Assembly: GCA_008638375.1 (NCBI GenBank)
Contig: VIRR01000484.1
Span: 86,511 to 150,510 of the forward strand
Direction of reading: 5' to 3'
Source of the DNA: Nyssa sinensis
Taxonomy: Eukaryota > Streptophyta > Magnoliopsida > Cornales > Nyssaceae
Length of the DNA: 64,000 nt
A model generated the notes under the pieces. The model had not been told where the DNA came from, ran no database searches, and worked only from the letters and a program-made list of their open reading frames with translations. Each line of letters opens with the position of its first letter. Position 1 is the stretch's first letter. Positions 11,163-20,128 of the stretch are shown piece by piece. The translations under genes and the position numbers were made by a program.

Positions 11163-11423
11163 AGTACTGGTCTTGCGACTCTTGCCACTCTTACCAATGC
11201 AGGGTGTTGGGAAGGCTGTGCAGTTATTGTATATGTATTGCACAAATTTGTTTCCTATTGGTACCTATATAGGTTAAGTTGTCCGTCTTGTGAACTAATA
11301 CTTGTTCCTGTGTCATCAAATAATTAATAGTGATGCATTGCGTACCTGCCTGCTTACTTTTATGCAACGTTGGACTGGCAATTTATGCGATAGTGACTTG
11401 GGTGTAATGTAATCTTTTTCCAG
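10538..11423 (+). other. Kinase intron 1
   Basis: The intron has GT (gtgagtgggt) and AG (ttttccag) ends. It is AT-rich and holds a TA microsatellite at about 11129-11160. No gene or element is recognised. Confidence 0.8.
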
Positions 11424-11556
11424 GTATGGTGATCGAATTGTTGCCACAAAAGTTCTTCACCGTGGGAATACTTTGGAAGAAAGAGCTGCACTTGAAAATC
11501 ATCTTGCTCGGGAAGTTACCATGATGTCAAGAGTAAAACATGAGAACCTAGTCAAA
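11424..11556 (+). pseudogene. Kinase exon 2 (beta-3 lysine and helix C)
   Basis: Acceptor tttttccag at 11423 and donor gtgagt at 11557 bound an open segment: YGDRIVATKVLHRGN, then EERAALENHLAREVTMMSRVKHENLVK. The VAxK lysine and the helix C glutamate region are intact. The exon begins in phase 2 and ends in phase 0, matching its neighbours. Confidence 0.9.
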
Positions 11557-11757
11557 GTGAGTGTCTTTTGTTGAATGCGTGTTTCATTTTTTTATTGTTA
11601 TTGTTAGTTCTCATAAGATACTGTAATCTTTCTTGACTATTTAAAGCTGGTTCAGTTTGTCATAACCCTTTTCCATTCATACTTGCATCTTGCTTACCTT
11701 TTCTCTCTAATTCTTATTTTTGATGTTCATTTTTTCTGAAAGTAATATCATTCTTAC

Positions 11758-12461
11758 TGATGCTGCACTTTTTGGCCCATGTGAGATCCAAGCTCGGCTC
11801 TCTGCGAAACACTCAAAACAGAAGATCAGAGGACCACCGGGTTGGCTCCGGCGGTAGCCGCTCCGATGCTTAAGTCAATAAATTGAATTGAAAGACTCGT
11901 AATGAAAGCCAAAATAATAAGCATGAAAATAAAGCGTACCTTTAGGGTTGAATTTATAGGCAATATCTCTCCTAAGTTGATTAGGATTTGGAGCCATGAA
12001 TATAGGGATTGGATCTCTGGAGATATCAGTTACCTTGTTGAATATGGTAACTTAGTGTGGCAGTTTCCTTGTTGGAGATAGCTTCCTTATTTCCTGCTTG
12101 GTGCTTACTGAAGCGATGATTAGGTCTGATCATTGATGTGTTGCATTGCAAGCTTGCATCTATACAAGTTAGTCTTTATGGGAGAACTGTCTTGCTTTGA
12201 TACTATGAGCTCGGCCCATGTAGGTTATGCCCTTGACTGACTGAGGATGAGATGTATGACCGAGCATGTACTAAATGGCCGAGCACAGATTATAAGGCCG
12301 AACATGAACTAAGCGACCGAGCACAAGTTATGTGGCCGAGCCCGAGCTGGGCGACCGAACACAAGTTATATGGCCGAGCCTGAGCTCTATTATGGGTCAT
12401 GAACTGATCTTGCAGTTGCACGTGTCATGCAGTGGTTGGTGTGTCGCATAGTGGTATATCA
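11758..12461 (-). repeat. Gypsy-1 3' LTR
   Basis: The 704-bp repeat is nearly identical to 21849-22552. On the + strand it contains a series of ggccgagc/gaccgagc motifs at about 12240-12390, a short imperfect tandem array present in both LTRs. Confidence 0.95.
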
Positions 12462-12480
12462 GTTACTCCCCCCCCAAGCC
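12462..12480 (-). other. Gypsy-1 polypurine tract
   Basis: The minus strand has a G-rich purine run (GGGGGGGGAG) ending five bases before the 3' LTR. Confidence 0.7.
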
Positions 12481-12667
12481 TTAGTTGGAGCTCGGGGGAT
12501 AACTAAGGTCGTAAGAGTGCCCGAAAAGTCACGCGTTCTGTCTTCTCGTTTTCCTAGACGTCCGTTGGTACATCATTTATTGCGCAGCCGGTTTTTGGGT
12601 TTCTCAAATCATTATTGTTGCGATACTGTCGTGGCGGTTCGCCTGGGTAGCCATTATTCTCCGAATG

Positions 12668-12677
12668 TATATAAAAG
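12668..12677 (+). promoter_or_regulatory. TATA box of the antisense gene
   Basis: TATATAAAAG lies about 206 bp upstream of the ATG at 12874, on the same strand as the antisense gene and outside the LTR. A start site near 12700 is expected. This gives the antisense gene a promoter separate from the LTRs. Confidence 0.75.
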
Positions 12678-12873
12678 GGGGAAAGAGCCTTGCACGACTC
12701 TTTTTACCATCTTCTATTTTGCAAAGCGAGATATACATCCGCCATTGTCGAATCAGCAAGCTACCTTGTGAAGAATCCCATCCATCCGAAGTCCCTTACT
12801 TTGATTCAGGTTCGGTTTTAGTGTTTTCGTTCATCTTTTCACTTTCTCTTCTTCTCCTTTTGGTTATTTTGAA

Positions 12874-14873
12874 ATGTCGACTTCTTCGGCATCTTCTGAT
12901 GTTGGTAATGGGTCGGGGAGCCTTCCGGAAGCTCCTTCCGGAAGCTCCTTCCTTGTCACAAACCCTAATTAGGGGTAGCACTTCCTCGGGGACTGAATCG
13001 GAGGAGGCTCACTCTAGTCCCTCAGTTAGAATAGTTGATGCCTTCTCGGAGTCTAGGGATAGAGAGGGTGAAGTCTCGGGTCGGTCTTCTCAGGTAGAGA
13101 GTGCTGTAACATCCTCTTGGTTGGAGGTTATTAGGGAGAAGTATGAGATTCCTCCAAATGTCACCCTTAGGGCTCCTGATGACTTCGACTACCCTTGGGA
13201 AGTTCAGGATGGGGAAATTTGTGTTTATACCGCTTGGTTTGGGATGGGGTTACGCCTTCCTTTCCCTAGACTGCTTAGGGATTTTTTCTGTTGGTTCAAT
13301 CTCTGCCCGGCCGATCTGCTTCTGAACAGTTGGAGGCACCTGTTAGGGTTTATGGCCCTAGGTCGCCTGAATGGTGTTGAGGTCTCCTTAGACTTGATCC
13401 GTAGTAAAATGGATCTTAAATATAGGAAGGCGGAGGGCCTCTACTACATGTCGTTTGACAAGGGCTTCCGGCCTTTGACTTTCGTGCCGTCCTCCAATAA
13501 ATTTTGGAAGGATCGGTTCTTTTTTGTTGGTGGAAAATGGGAGGTGACCGACCCTGAGGACCAGTTCTCCACGTACCCCCGGAGCACGGGGTTTATGGGT
13601 GAGACACCCTTTTCTTCTGTAATTTTGCTTTGTGCCTGTCCTTTGTGTATCTGACTAACCTTTGTTCAAAACTCTTTTATGTAGCCAAGAGCGTCAAGAA
13701 GAGGCCGCAATTTACCCCTGTTTTGAAAGACCAATACAAGAGACTCCTCCAGACTTCAAACAGGGATTACCGAGCCATTCTTCATTCAGGCCCTACAATG
13801 CCTCCCAAGGATAAGGGTGTTGTTGACGACGTCCTCAAATCCCTCGCTGGCAAATGGGGGTCGTCAAAGAAGAAGAGGGTGGCTAGCCAGCCCCCTCCCA
13901 CTGCGTCTTCTTCGAAGAAGACGAGGACGACCGACCCTTCCCCATCTGTGCTTCCCAAGAAGGGGGCGGTCTCCTCTGCTTCTCCCTCTTCCCGACCTCC
14001 TCTGAGGGGAGTTGTGATCAGGGAGCCCTCCTCTGCCCCTCAAAAGGGGGTGGTGATCGGGGAACCCTCTTCTGCCCCTCAGAGGGGTACGGCGGTTCTT
14101 CGGCCTGTCCCCTCTTCAGCCCAAAAATCTCAACAGAGGGGTAAGGCGAAGATGGGTACTGACATGCCTGATGGATACAAGGCCGTCCATCAGGCCATTG
14201 AAGATTTCTGGGCTGAGGCCCCTTGTACTGACATCCCTTCCTGCAGCACCAGGAAGGGTACTGAGAAGACTGTGGCCGGTGCCATGAGGGCTCATCTGAA
14301 GGTAACGACCGACCTTTCTGCTTTTGTGCTCTTCTTCCTTTTCCTCTTTACTGATATGTCTTCTTATTTTTGCAGACCCTCCATAGCTTGGCTGCTTTAA
14401 TGGAGGCCACGGTGGATCTCCAGGCCGTGGAGAGGTTAGAGGAGGAGCTGGATGAAGCCAGGCTTCAGCTCGGTACGGCCCAATCTCAAGCCACCACAGC
14501 CGAGGACGAGCTGAAGGAGGCGAGGAATTGCTTCTCAATTATGGAATCCGAAAGGGATTCTATTAAACTTGAGAGGGATTCTTTGCGATCTGAACGAGAC
14601 TCCCTTCTTCAGGACCTGACCAAACTGAAGGAGGAGAACAGTGCTCTTCAGTCTTCACTTGTTCAGAAGGTTGATGAGGCCAAGGTTGAGACCGAGGCCA
14701 GGTTGAAGACCGAGCTTGAGAAGATGGGTGATACTATTGCGCAGCTCGGTTATGACAACTTCAAGTCCAAGCTTCTTGCCAAGTACCCGGATATTGACCT
14801 GTCTGGGATTGACGACGATGACGAGGACGAGGATGGTGATCAGGACGACGGATCTGCAAGCCCCTTAGTTTAG
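12874..14873 (+). CDS. Antisense gene inside Gypsy-1, three exons (aORF)
   Basis: Exons are 12874-13598, 13685-14301 and 14376-14873 (stop TAG 14871-14873). Introns of 86 and 74 bp have GT...AG ends (gtgaga...tatgtag; gtaacg...ttgcag). Exon 1 encodes a domain like the 'putative gypsy type transposon' family (LPFPRLLRDFFCWFNLCPAD, then RHLLGFMALGRLNGVEVSL). Exon 2 is basic and Ser/Pro-rich, with short repeats around VVIREPSSAPQKG. Exon 3 is a long coiled coil (ERDSIKLERDSLRSERDSLL) with an acidic tail (DDDDEDEDGDQDD). Antisense ORFs of this kind are known from Tat elements; their role is unknown. A 13-bp tandem duplication (12923-12948) breaks the frame in exon 1, with a stop at 12970-12972. 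Without the duplicated 13 bases the three exons total a multiple of three, which supports the exon model. Confidence 0.8.
12923..12948 (+). repeat. 13-bp tandem duplication causing a frameshift
   Basis: Two copies of ttccggaagctcc stand head to tail. A shift of 13 bases moves the antisense gene out of frame and brings in TAG at 12970-12972. Confidence 0.85.
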
Positions 14874-15500
14874 GGAAAACTTTTGTAGTCCTGTTTCATC
14901 TTTTTGTAACCGAGCTCAAATATTAATGAAAATATCTTCTCTTCAGTTTTTGTCTCTATCTTTCTTTGATTGTTGGCAATCTTTGAGTTCTGTTCTAAAA
15001 ATGTATCAATGTTTTGTTGTGTATGAACGGACTTCGGCCTTTGAGGCTTGTATTATGACACAAGTAAACCTGCTCGGAATCCAGAGTATTGTTTTTACCG
15101 ACCATGGGTTGTCTCCAAAACTAACTTATGGCAATCCTGAAGTAATGTGTAGTAATAACCAACTTGTGCCGAACTCTTGGTATTGGAGGGGTTTTTGAAT
15201 CATGGATTTTCTTTAAGAAAGATGACTTGAATAATAATCAATCAATCTGATCTCTGATTAACAATCGTAGAAACTGGTACAAGACAGTTACTCTGATCTT
15301 TTAGAGCAGGAACCTGAGCTTGATAGCCGAACTGAGCGACTTGTATTTGTAAGGATTTTTTTGATGGTCAGTGTGACTGAGCACTTAGAGTTATCCTCGC
15401 CTGTTTATAACTGTCGGCACCTAGTTTCGTGTTCTTGCAATAAAACATCATCCTCATATATCAAGATGGATCAGACTTAGGGATTTTGTTTATTAAGATG
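14874..15500. other. Gypsy-1 spacer after the antisense gene
   Basis: Non-coding. Near the left end (about 14913-14935) is an AT-rich stretch with aatattaatgaaaa, a possible polyadenylation signal for the antisense gene. The rest has no recognised feature. Confidence 0.5.
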
Positions 15501-16109
15501 GAACAGACCTGAGGTCTGTGCATTGAAACGTACCAGACCTGAAGTCTGTACATTAAGATGGACCAGACCTGAAGTCTGTGCATTTGAGACGGACCAGACC
15601 TGAAGTCTGTACATTAAGATGGACCAGACCTGAAGTCTGTACATTGAAATGGACCAGACCTGAGCCTGTGCATTAAGATGGACCAGACCTGAGAGGTCTG
15701 TACATTGAGATGGACCAGACTTATAGTCTGTGCATTTAAGATGGACCAGACCTGAAGTCTGTACATTGAAATGGACCAGACCTGAGCCTGTGCATTAAGA
15801 TGGACCAGACCTGAGAGGTCTGTACATTGAGATGGACCAGACTTATAGTCTGTGCATTTGAGATGGACCAGACCTGAGAGGTCTGTACATTGAGATGGAC
15901 CAGACTTATAGTCTGTGCATTTGAGATGGACCAGACCTGAAGTCTGTACATTGAGATGGACCAGACTTATAGTCTGTGCATTTAAGATGGACCAGACCTG
16001 AAGTCTGTACATTGATATGGACCAGACCTGAGCCTGTGCATTAAGATGGACCAGACCTGAGCCTGTGCATTAAGATGGACCAGACCTGAGAGGTCTGTAC
16101 ATTGAGATG
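15501..16109. repeat. Tandem array of about 20 units of 29-31 bp between pol and the antisense gene
   Basis: Unit pattern: gaccagacctga(a/g)gtctgtacattgagatg. About twenty CAGAC starts can be counted. Many units hold a short dyad (agacct...aggtct). Four unit subtypes recur in the same order in two consecutive blocks (aagtctg, gagcctg, gagaggtctg, ttatagtctg), so there is a higher-order period of about 121 bp. The array lies 35 bp after the pol stop and 627 bp after the antisense-gene stop. A much shorter version exists at 43639-43735 in the related element. Confidence 0.93.
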
Positions 16110-16144
16110 TTTCACGAAAGATGTTGAAATAAAAAGAAAGTACT

Positions 16145-19100
16145 TTATTGATAATATTTTCGCAAATGTTCCATGTTCCAAGGCCTGGGAACAGGTTTCC
16201 CATTCATGCTTTCCAACCAATAAGTGGTCGGTCTAACTGTTTTGATAATTCTGTAGGGGCCTTCCCAGTTCGGTGATAACTTCCCCATGGTGGGGTCCTT
16301 GGTGTTCTGGAAAACCCTTCTTAGGACGAGGTCCCCAACTTGGAAATTGGTAGGTTTGAGGCCAATTTTTGAGCGGTTAACCATCCTGCGCTGATATGTT
16401 TCCATTTTGATTACGGCCTGCTCTCTTCTTTCTTCGAGCAAATCCAAATTTTCTGCTAGTTGTTGGTCATTGGTCTCTTCGTTGAAAGACTCAGCCCTTA
16501 AGGTCGGCATGCCGACCTCAACAGGGATTACTGCCTCAGTTCCGTAGGCTAGGGAGAAGGGAGTTTCCGATGTTGGAGTTCTCCTGGTTGTCCGGTAGGC
16601 CCAGAGTGCCCCAGGGAGTTCCTCGACCCATCCCCCTTTAGCTTCCTCTAATCTTTTCTTGAGAGCGTCGAGGATAGTTCGGTTGGTGACCTCGGCCTGC
16701 CCGTTTGCCTGAGGATGACCAGGGGAGGAAAAGTGCTGTTTGATGTTTAGGTCCTGGCAGAATTTCTTGAATATTTTCCTAGTGAACTGCGTGCCATTAT
16801 CTGAGACGATCACATGAGGTATGCCGAACCTGCAGACTATATTTTTCCAAGTAAAACTCTTTATCTCTTTTTCAGTGATGCGAGTCAGTGGTTCTGCTTC
16901 GGCCCATTTTGAGAAGTAGTCAACAGCCACCAATAGGTATCTCCTGTTCGGTTTGGCTTTAGGCAATGGTCCTATGATGTCCATTCCCCACTGCGTAAAG
17001 GGCCATGGGCTAGTAATGGGGATGAGCTCATGTTGCGGCTGATGCTGATAAGGGGCGAACCTCTGGCATTTGTCACACTTTCGAGTATATTCCTTTGCTT
17101 CCTTCAGCATCCCAGGCCAGTAGTAGCCTTGGGTTAGAGCTCGGTGGGCTATGGTTCTCCCCCCATTGTGATTTCCACAGATTCCTTCATGGATTTCTGC
17201 CAAGACATATTGAGACTCTTCAGGTGCTAGGCATTTTAACAATGGCTGAGTGTAAGACCTTCGGTAGAGCTTTCCGTTAAGGACAAGATACCGAGCTGCT
17301 CTGATGCGGATTCTTTTTGCCTTATTTCTGTCCTCTGGGAGGAGTCCCTCTTCCAGGTACTGGAGTATAGGAGTCATCCAGTTCTGAGGCTGTTCTGTGA
17401 CTTGGGCGACCTGGATCTCCTCGGTGCTAGGCCTTGGCTGGTGAGAGAACTTTATCGTTGACTCCACCCCCGTTTTCATGTGAGATGCCATGTTTGCTAA
17501 GGCATCGGCTCGGCTGTTCTGTCCTTTTTCTATTTTTTGGATTGAGAATGCTCGGAAGGAATGTTTTAGCAAGTTGACTAGTTCCGAATATCGGAGCATT
17601 CTTTCATCCTTGATGGCATATTCTCCTTGAACCTGGCTAACCACCAGTTGGGAGTCAGAAAATACCTCGAGGCTCTGTACCTCGCACTCCTGAGCTAGCT
17701 TCATTCCTAAGATAAGGGCCTCATATTCCGCTTCGTTGTTGGAGGCTCTGAACCCCAAGCTAATTGCCCTTTCGGTTGTAATTCCATCAAGAGAGTGTAG
17801 TACTAGCCCTGCTCCGGCACCTCGGTCAGTGGATGATCCATCAGCATACAACTTCCAAGTCCCCATCTCGTCTGAGACTTGAGCTTTGCCTAGCAGCGCG
17901 GGAGTGAATTCTGCGACGAAGTCTGCCAAGGCTTGCCCTTTAATTGAGACTCGTGGAATGTAGGACAAATCGAACTCCCCCAGTTCCACTGACCACTTGA
18001 CCAACCGTCCTGATACTTCTGGTTTTCTTAGGACTGCTTTCAGTGGGTAGGCAGTCGGAATTTCTATGGGATATGCTTGGAAGTATGGTCTCAGCTTCCG
18101 TGCAGAAACTATGAGAGCAAGGGCTAGCTTCTCAATTTCGGGGTACCTCTTTTCTGTGTCTAGTAATGCCTTGCTGACATAGAAGATGGGCCTCTGCATG
18201 CTCCTGTCTTGCCTGACTAGTACCGAACTGACAGCGTTCTCAGAGACTGCGAGATAGAGAAGCAGCCTTTCTCCTTGGATTGGTTTTGATAAGAGCTCGG
18301 GCGAAGCCAAGTATCTTTTGAGTTCCTGAAAGGATTTTTCACACTCGTCAGTCCATTGCAAAGATTTGTTACCTTTCAGAGCCTTGAAGAAGGGTAGACA
18401 CCGATCCGTGGATTTGGAGATGAATCTGCTGAGAGCTGCTATCCGGCCGTTCAGAGCTTGAATGTCCTTCCGGGCCTTTGGGGATTTCAGTCCGATCAGA
18501 GCCCCGATCTGAGTCGGGTCTGCTTCTATACCTCTTTGAGAGACTATGTACCCAAGGAACTTCCCTTTTGTTACACCAAAGGTGCACTTTGAAGGATTGA
18601 GCTTCATTTTATATTGTCTGAGGATATCGAAGGTTTGCGCGAGGTGTTGGAGATGACTGCTCTTCCTTAGGCTCTTGACCAGCATATCGTCGATATAAAC
18701 TTCCATAGTGCTGCCGATCAAGGAGCTGAACATCTTATTAACAAGACGTTGGTAGGTAGCTCCAGCATTCTTTAGTCCAAACGGCATCACTCTGTAGCAA
18801 TAGAGACCTCGTTCGGTGATGAATGAAGTCTTCTCTTGATCGGGAGGATGCATCTGTATTTGATTGTACCCAGAATATGCATCCATGAAGGTCATGAGCT
18901 CGTGCCCTGCAGTTGCATCGACTAACTGATCTATTCGTGGAAGAGGGAAGTTATCCTTTGGGCATGCTTTGTTGAGATCTGTGTAGTCGACACAGACTCT
19001 CCATTTACCATTCTTCTTCTTGACCAGAACAGTGTTGGCCAACCAATCAGGATAAAATACCTCTCGTATCATGTTGGCGTTGAGCAACCTTTGAACTTCG

Positions 19101-19468
19101 TCGTTGATGACCTGATGCCGTTCTGGAGCGAGAGGCCTTCTCTTTTGTCTCACTGGTGGATGATCTGGATCCACCATTAGTCTGTGCGTGATCAGGTCGG
19201 GATCTATCCCTTCCATGTCGCTCGTCTCCCAGGCGAATACGGAGAGGTTTTTCTTCAAAAACTTGACCAGCTCATCCTGCTCGGCATGTGTCAGGTCGGG
19301 ACCTATCTGCAGGTAACGTCCCTGATCCTCTGAGCTGACCAGGACTTTAATAGGCTCCCCTATAGGCTTGGCTCTGCTATCCCTTCCTCTGGGGCTCAAT
19401 GGTTCTTCAATTTTGGAGGGACAGTCTTCTGCCTCGTGACAGCAAGGGTAGATTGCATCCTTGCACAC
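16145..19468 (-). CDS. Gypsy-1 Pol: RT, RNase H, second RNase H, integrase
   Basis: The 1107-residue uninterrupted ORF contains the following. RT (about residues 85-280) has KNGKWRVCVDYTDLNKACPK, LMTFMDAYSGYNQI, MPFGLKNAGATYQ and catalytic YIDDMLV. RNase H follows (FYVSKALLDTEKRYPEIEKL). The archaeal-like second RNase H has LYADGSSTDRGAGAGLVL, ASNNEAEYEAL and SDSQLVV. The integrase HHCC finger is HEGICGNHNGGRTIAHR...CDKCQRF, and the core has MDIIGPLP, VSDNGTQF and GQAEVTNRTI. The protein makes cDNA and inserts it. Being open throughout, with near-identical LTRs, the pol part may be competent. Expression needs passage through the TAG at 19487 (and the TAG at 20129 if made from gag). Confidence 0.95.
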   Translation of the reverse strand: MCKDAIYPCCHEAEDCPSKIEEPLSPRGRDSRAKPIGEPIKVLVSSEDQGRYLQIGPDLTHAEQDELVKFLKKNLSVFAWETSDMEGIDPDLITHRLMVDPDHPPVRQKRRPLAPERHQVINDEVQRLLNANMIREVFYPDWLANTVLVKKKNGKWRVCVDYTDLNKACPKDNFPLPRIDQLVDATAGHELMTFMDAYSGYNQIQMHPPDQEKTSFITERGLYCYRVMPFGLKNAGATYQRLVNKMFSSLIGSTMEVYIDDMLVKSLRKSSHLQHLAQTFDILRQYKMKLNPSKCTFGVTKGKFLGYIVSQRGIEADPTQIGALIGLKSPKARKDIQALNGRIAALSRFISKSTDRCLPFFKALKGNKSLQWTDECEKSFQELKRYLASPELLSKPIQGERLLLYLAVSENAVSSVLVRQDRSMQRPIFYVSKALLDTEKRYPEIEKLALALIVSARKLRPYFQAYPIEIPTAYPLKAVLRKPEVSGRLVKWSVELGEFDLSYIPRVSIKGQALADFVAEFTPALLGKAQVSDEMGTWKLYADGSSTDRGAGAGLVLHSLDGITTERAISLGFRASNNEAEYEALILGMKLAQECEVQSLEVFSDSQLVVSQVQGEYAIKDERMLRYSELVNLLKHSFRAFSIQKIEKGQNSRADALANMASHMKTGVESTIKFSHQPRPSTEEIQVAQVTEQPQNWMTPILQYLEEGLLPEDRNKAKRIRIRAARYLVLNGKLYRRSYTQPLLKCLAPEESQYVLAEIHEGICGNHNGGRTIAHRALTQGYYWPGMLKEAKEYTRKCDKCQRFAPYQHQPQHELIPITSPWPFTQWGMDIIGPLPKAKPNRRYLLVAVDYFSKWAEAEPLTRITEKEIKSFTWKNIVCRFGIPHVIVSDNGTQFTRKIFKKFCQDLNIKQHFSSPGHPQANGQAEVTNRTILDALKKRLEEAKGGWVEELPGALWAYRTTRRTPTSETPFSLAYGTEAVIPVEVGMPTLRAESFNEETNDQQLAENLDLLEERREQAVIKMETYQRRMVNRSKIGLKPTNFQVGDLVLRRVFQNTKDPTMGKLSPNWEGPYRIIKTVRPTTYWLESMNGKPVPRPWNMEHLRKYYQ

Positions 19469-19477
19469 ACGGGCGTG

Positions 19478-19489
19478 CAGTAATTGCTA
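19478..19489 (-). promoter_or_regulatory. Candidate stop-codon readthrough site (UAG CAA UUA context)
   Basis: On the minus strand the protease ends AAA TAG CAA TTA CTG and the same frame continues without another stop into RT. UAG-CAR-YYA is the established leaky context of tobacco mosaic virus. The homologous position in the decayed element at 43.6-50 kb reads TAG CAA TCA, and the one at 37-40 kb reads TAG AAA TTA, frame-shifted. Use as readthrough here is inferred. Confidence 0.6.
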
Positions 19490-20119
19490 TTTGGGGGCCT
19501 TAGCTTTGAGTGCGAGGGCATGGCACTCTCGGGAGGTCGGTTGGCATCCTCTGATGGAGTAGACTGTCTGATTGTGAACGTATTTTAAGCATTGGTGGAG
19601 AGTTGAGGTGACCGCTCCCATCTCATGTAGCCAGGGCCTCCCAATTATGACGTTGTAGGGAGATTTGGCTTTTATGACCATGTACTCGGCTATCGTGGTC
19701 TTCTGTCCGTCCCCTTCACCCGCAGTGGTGGCCAGATCGACCCTTCCTAGTGGAGTGTTAGTGTTTCCATCAAAGCCCGTCATGATTATGCCTGTGGGCT
19801 TAATGTTATTGGGTTCGAGCTTCATATGCTTGAAAGGGTCGTAGAACAGTACATTGGTCGAACACCCAGTGTCGACGAGAACTCTCCGGATATCGAAGTT
19901 GGCGATCTTAAGGGAGATAACCAGGGCGTCGCTGTGAGGACAATGAACTCCCCTAAGGTCGTGATCCGTAAATTGGATTTCCGGCAAGGGCTTTAACCTT
20001 TTCTCCAAGTTAGCGACCTGCATGATGTTGGGAGCAGACCTGGCCTCTCGAGCATATCGTTTCCTTGACCTGTTAGAGGTGCCTGTTGCAGGGGAATCTG
20101 CGTGTAGGACATAGATCAC
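19487..20119 (-). CDS. Gypsy-1 protease segment
   Basis: The 210-residue open segment is in frame with gag and pol. It has the retropepsin-like active site region FDIRRVLVDTGCSTNVLFYDPF (DTG catalytic motif) and the flap-side IGRPWLHEMGAV. It would cleave the polyprotein. It ends at TAG 19487-19489 followed by CAATTA, and the RT segment continues in the same frame. A separate start is not expected; the first Met is simply the first one after the gag stop. Confidence 0.9.
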   Translation of the reverse strand: MIYVLHADSPATGTSNRSRKRYAREARSAPNIMQVANLEKRLKPLPEIQFTDHDLRGVHCPHSDALVISLKIANFDIRRVLVDTGCSTNVLFYDPFKHMKLEPNNIKPTGIIMTGFDGNTNTPLGRVDLATTAGEGDGQKTTIAEYMVIKAKSPYNVIIGRPWLHEMGAVTSTLHQCLKYVHNQTVYSIRGCQPTSRECHALALKAKAPK

Positions 20120-20128
20120 CTGATTGTT

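Noticed and set aside
12665..12873. Earlier ATG at 12665 as the start of the antisense gene
   Set aside because: It overlaps the TATA box, so it would lie upstream of the expected transcription start. It is in the downstream frame only because of the 13-bp duplication.
15501..16109. Regular 30-bp repeats resembling a CRISPR array
   Set aside because: There are no unique spacers; the units abut directly and vary internally. The setting is a plant retrotransposon, with no cas genes.
15614..16203. Open frames encoding repetitive proteins across the tandem array
   Set aside because: They are open only because the repeat unit is close to a multiple of three without stops. There is no start context, no conserved domain, and they lie in the spacer after pol.
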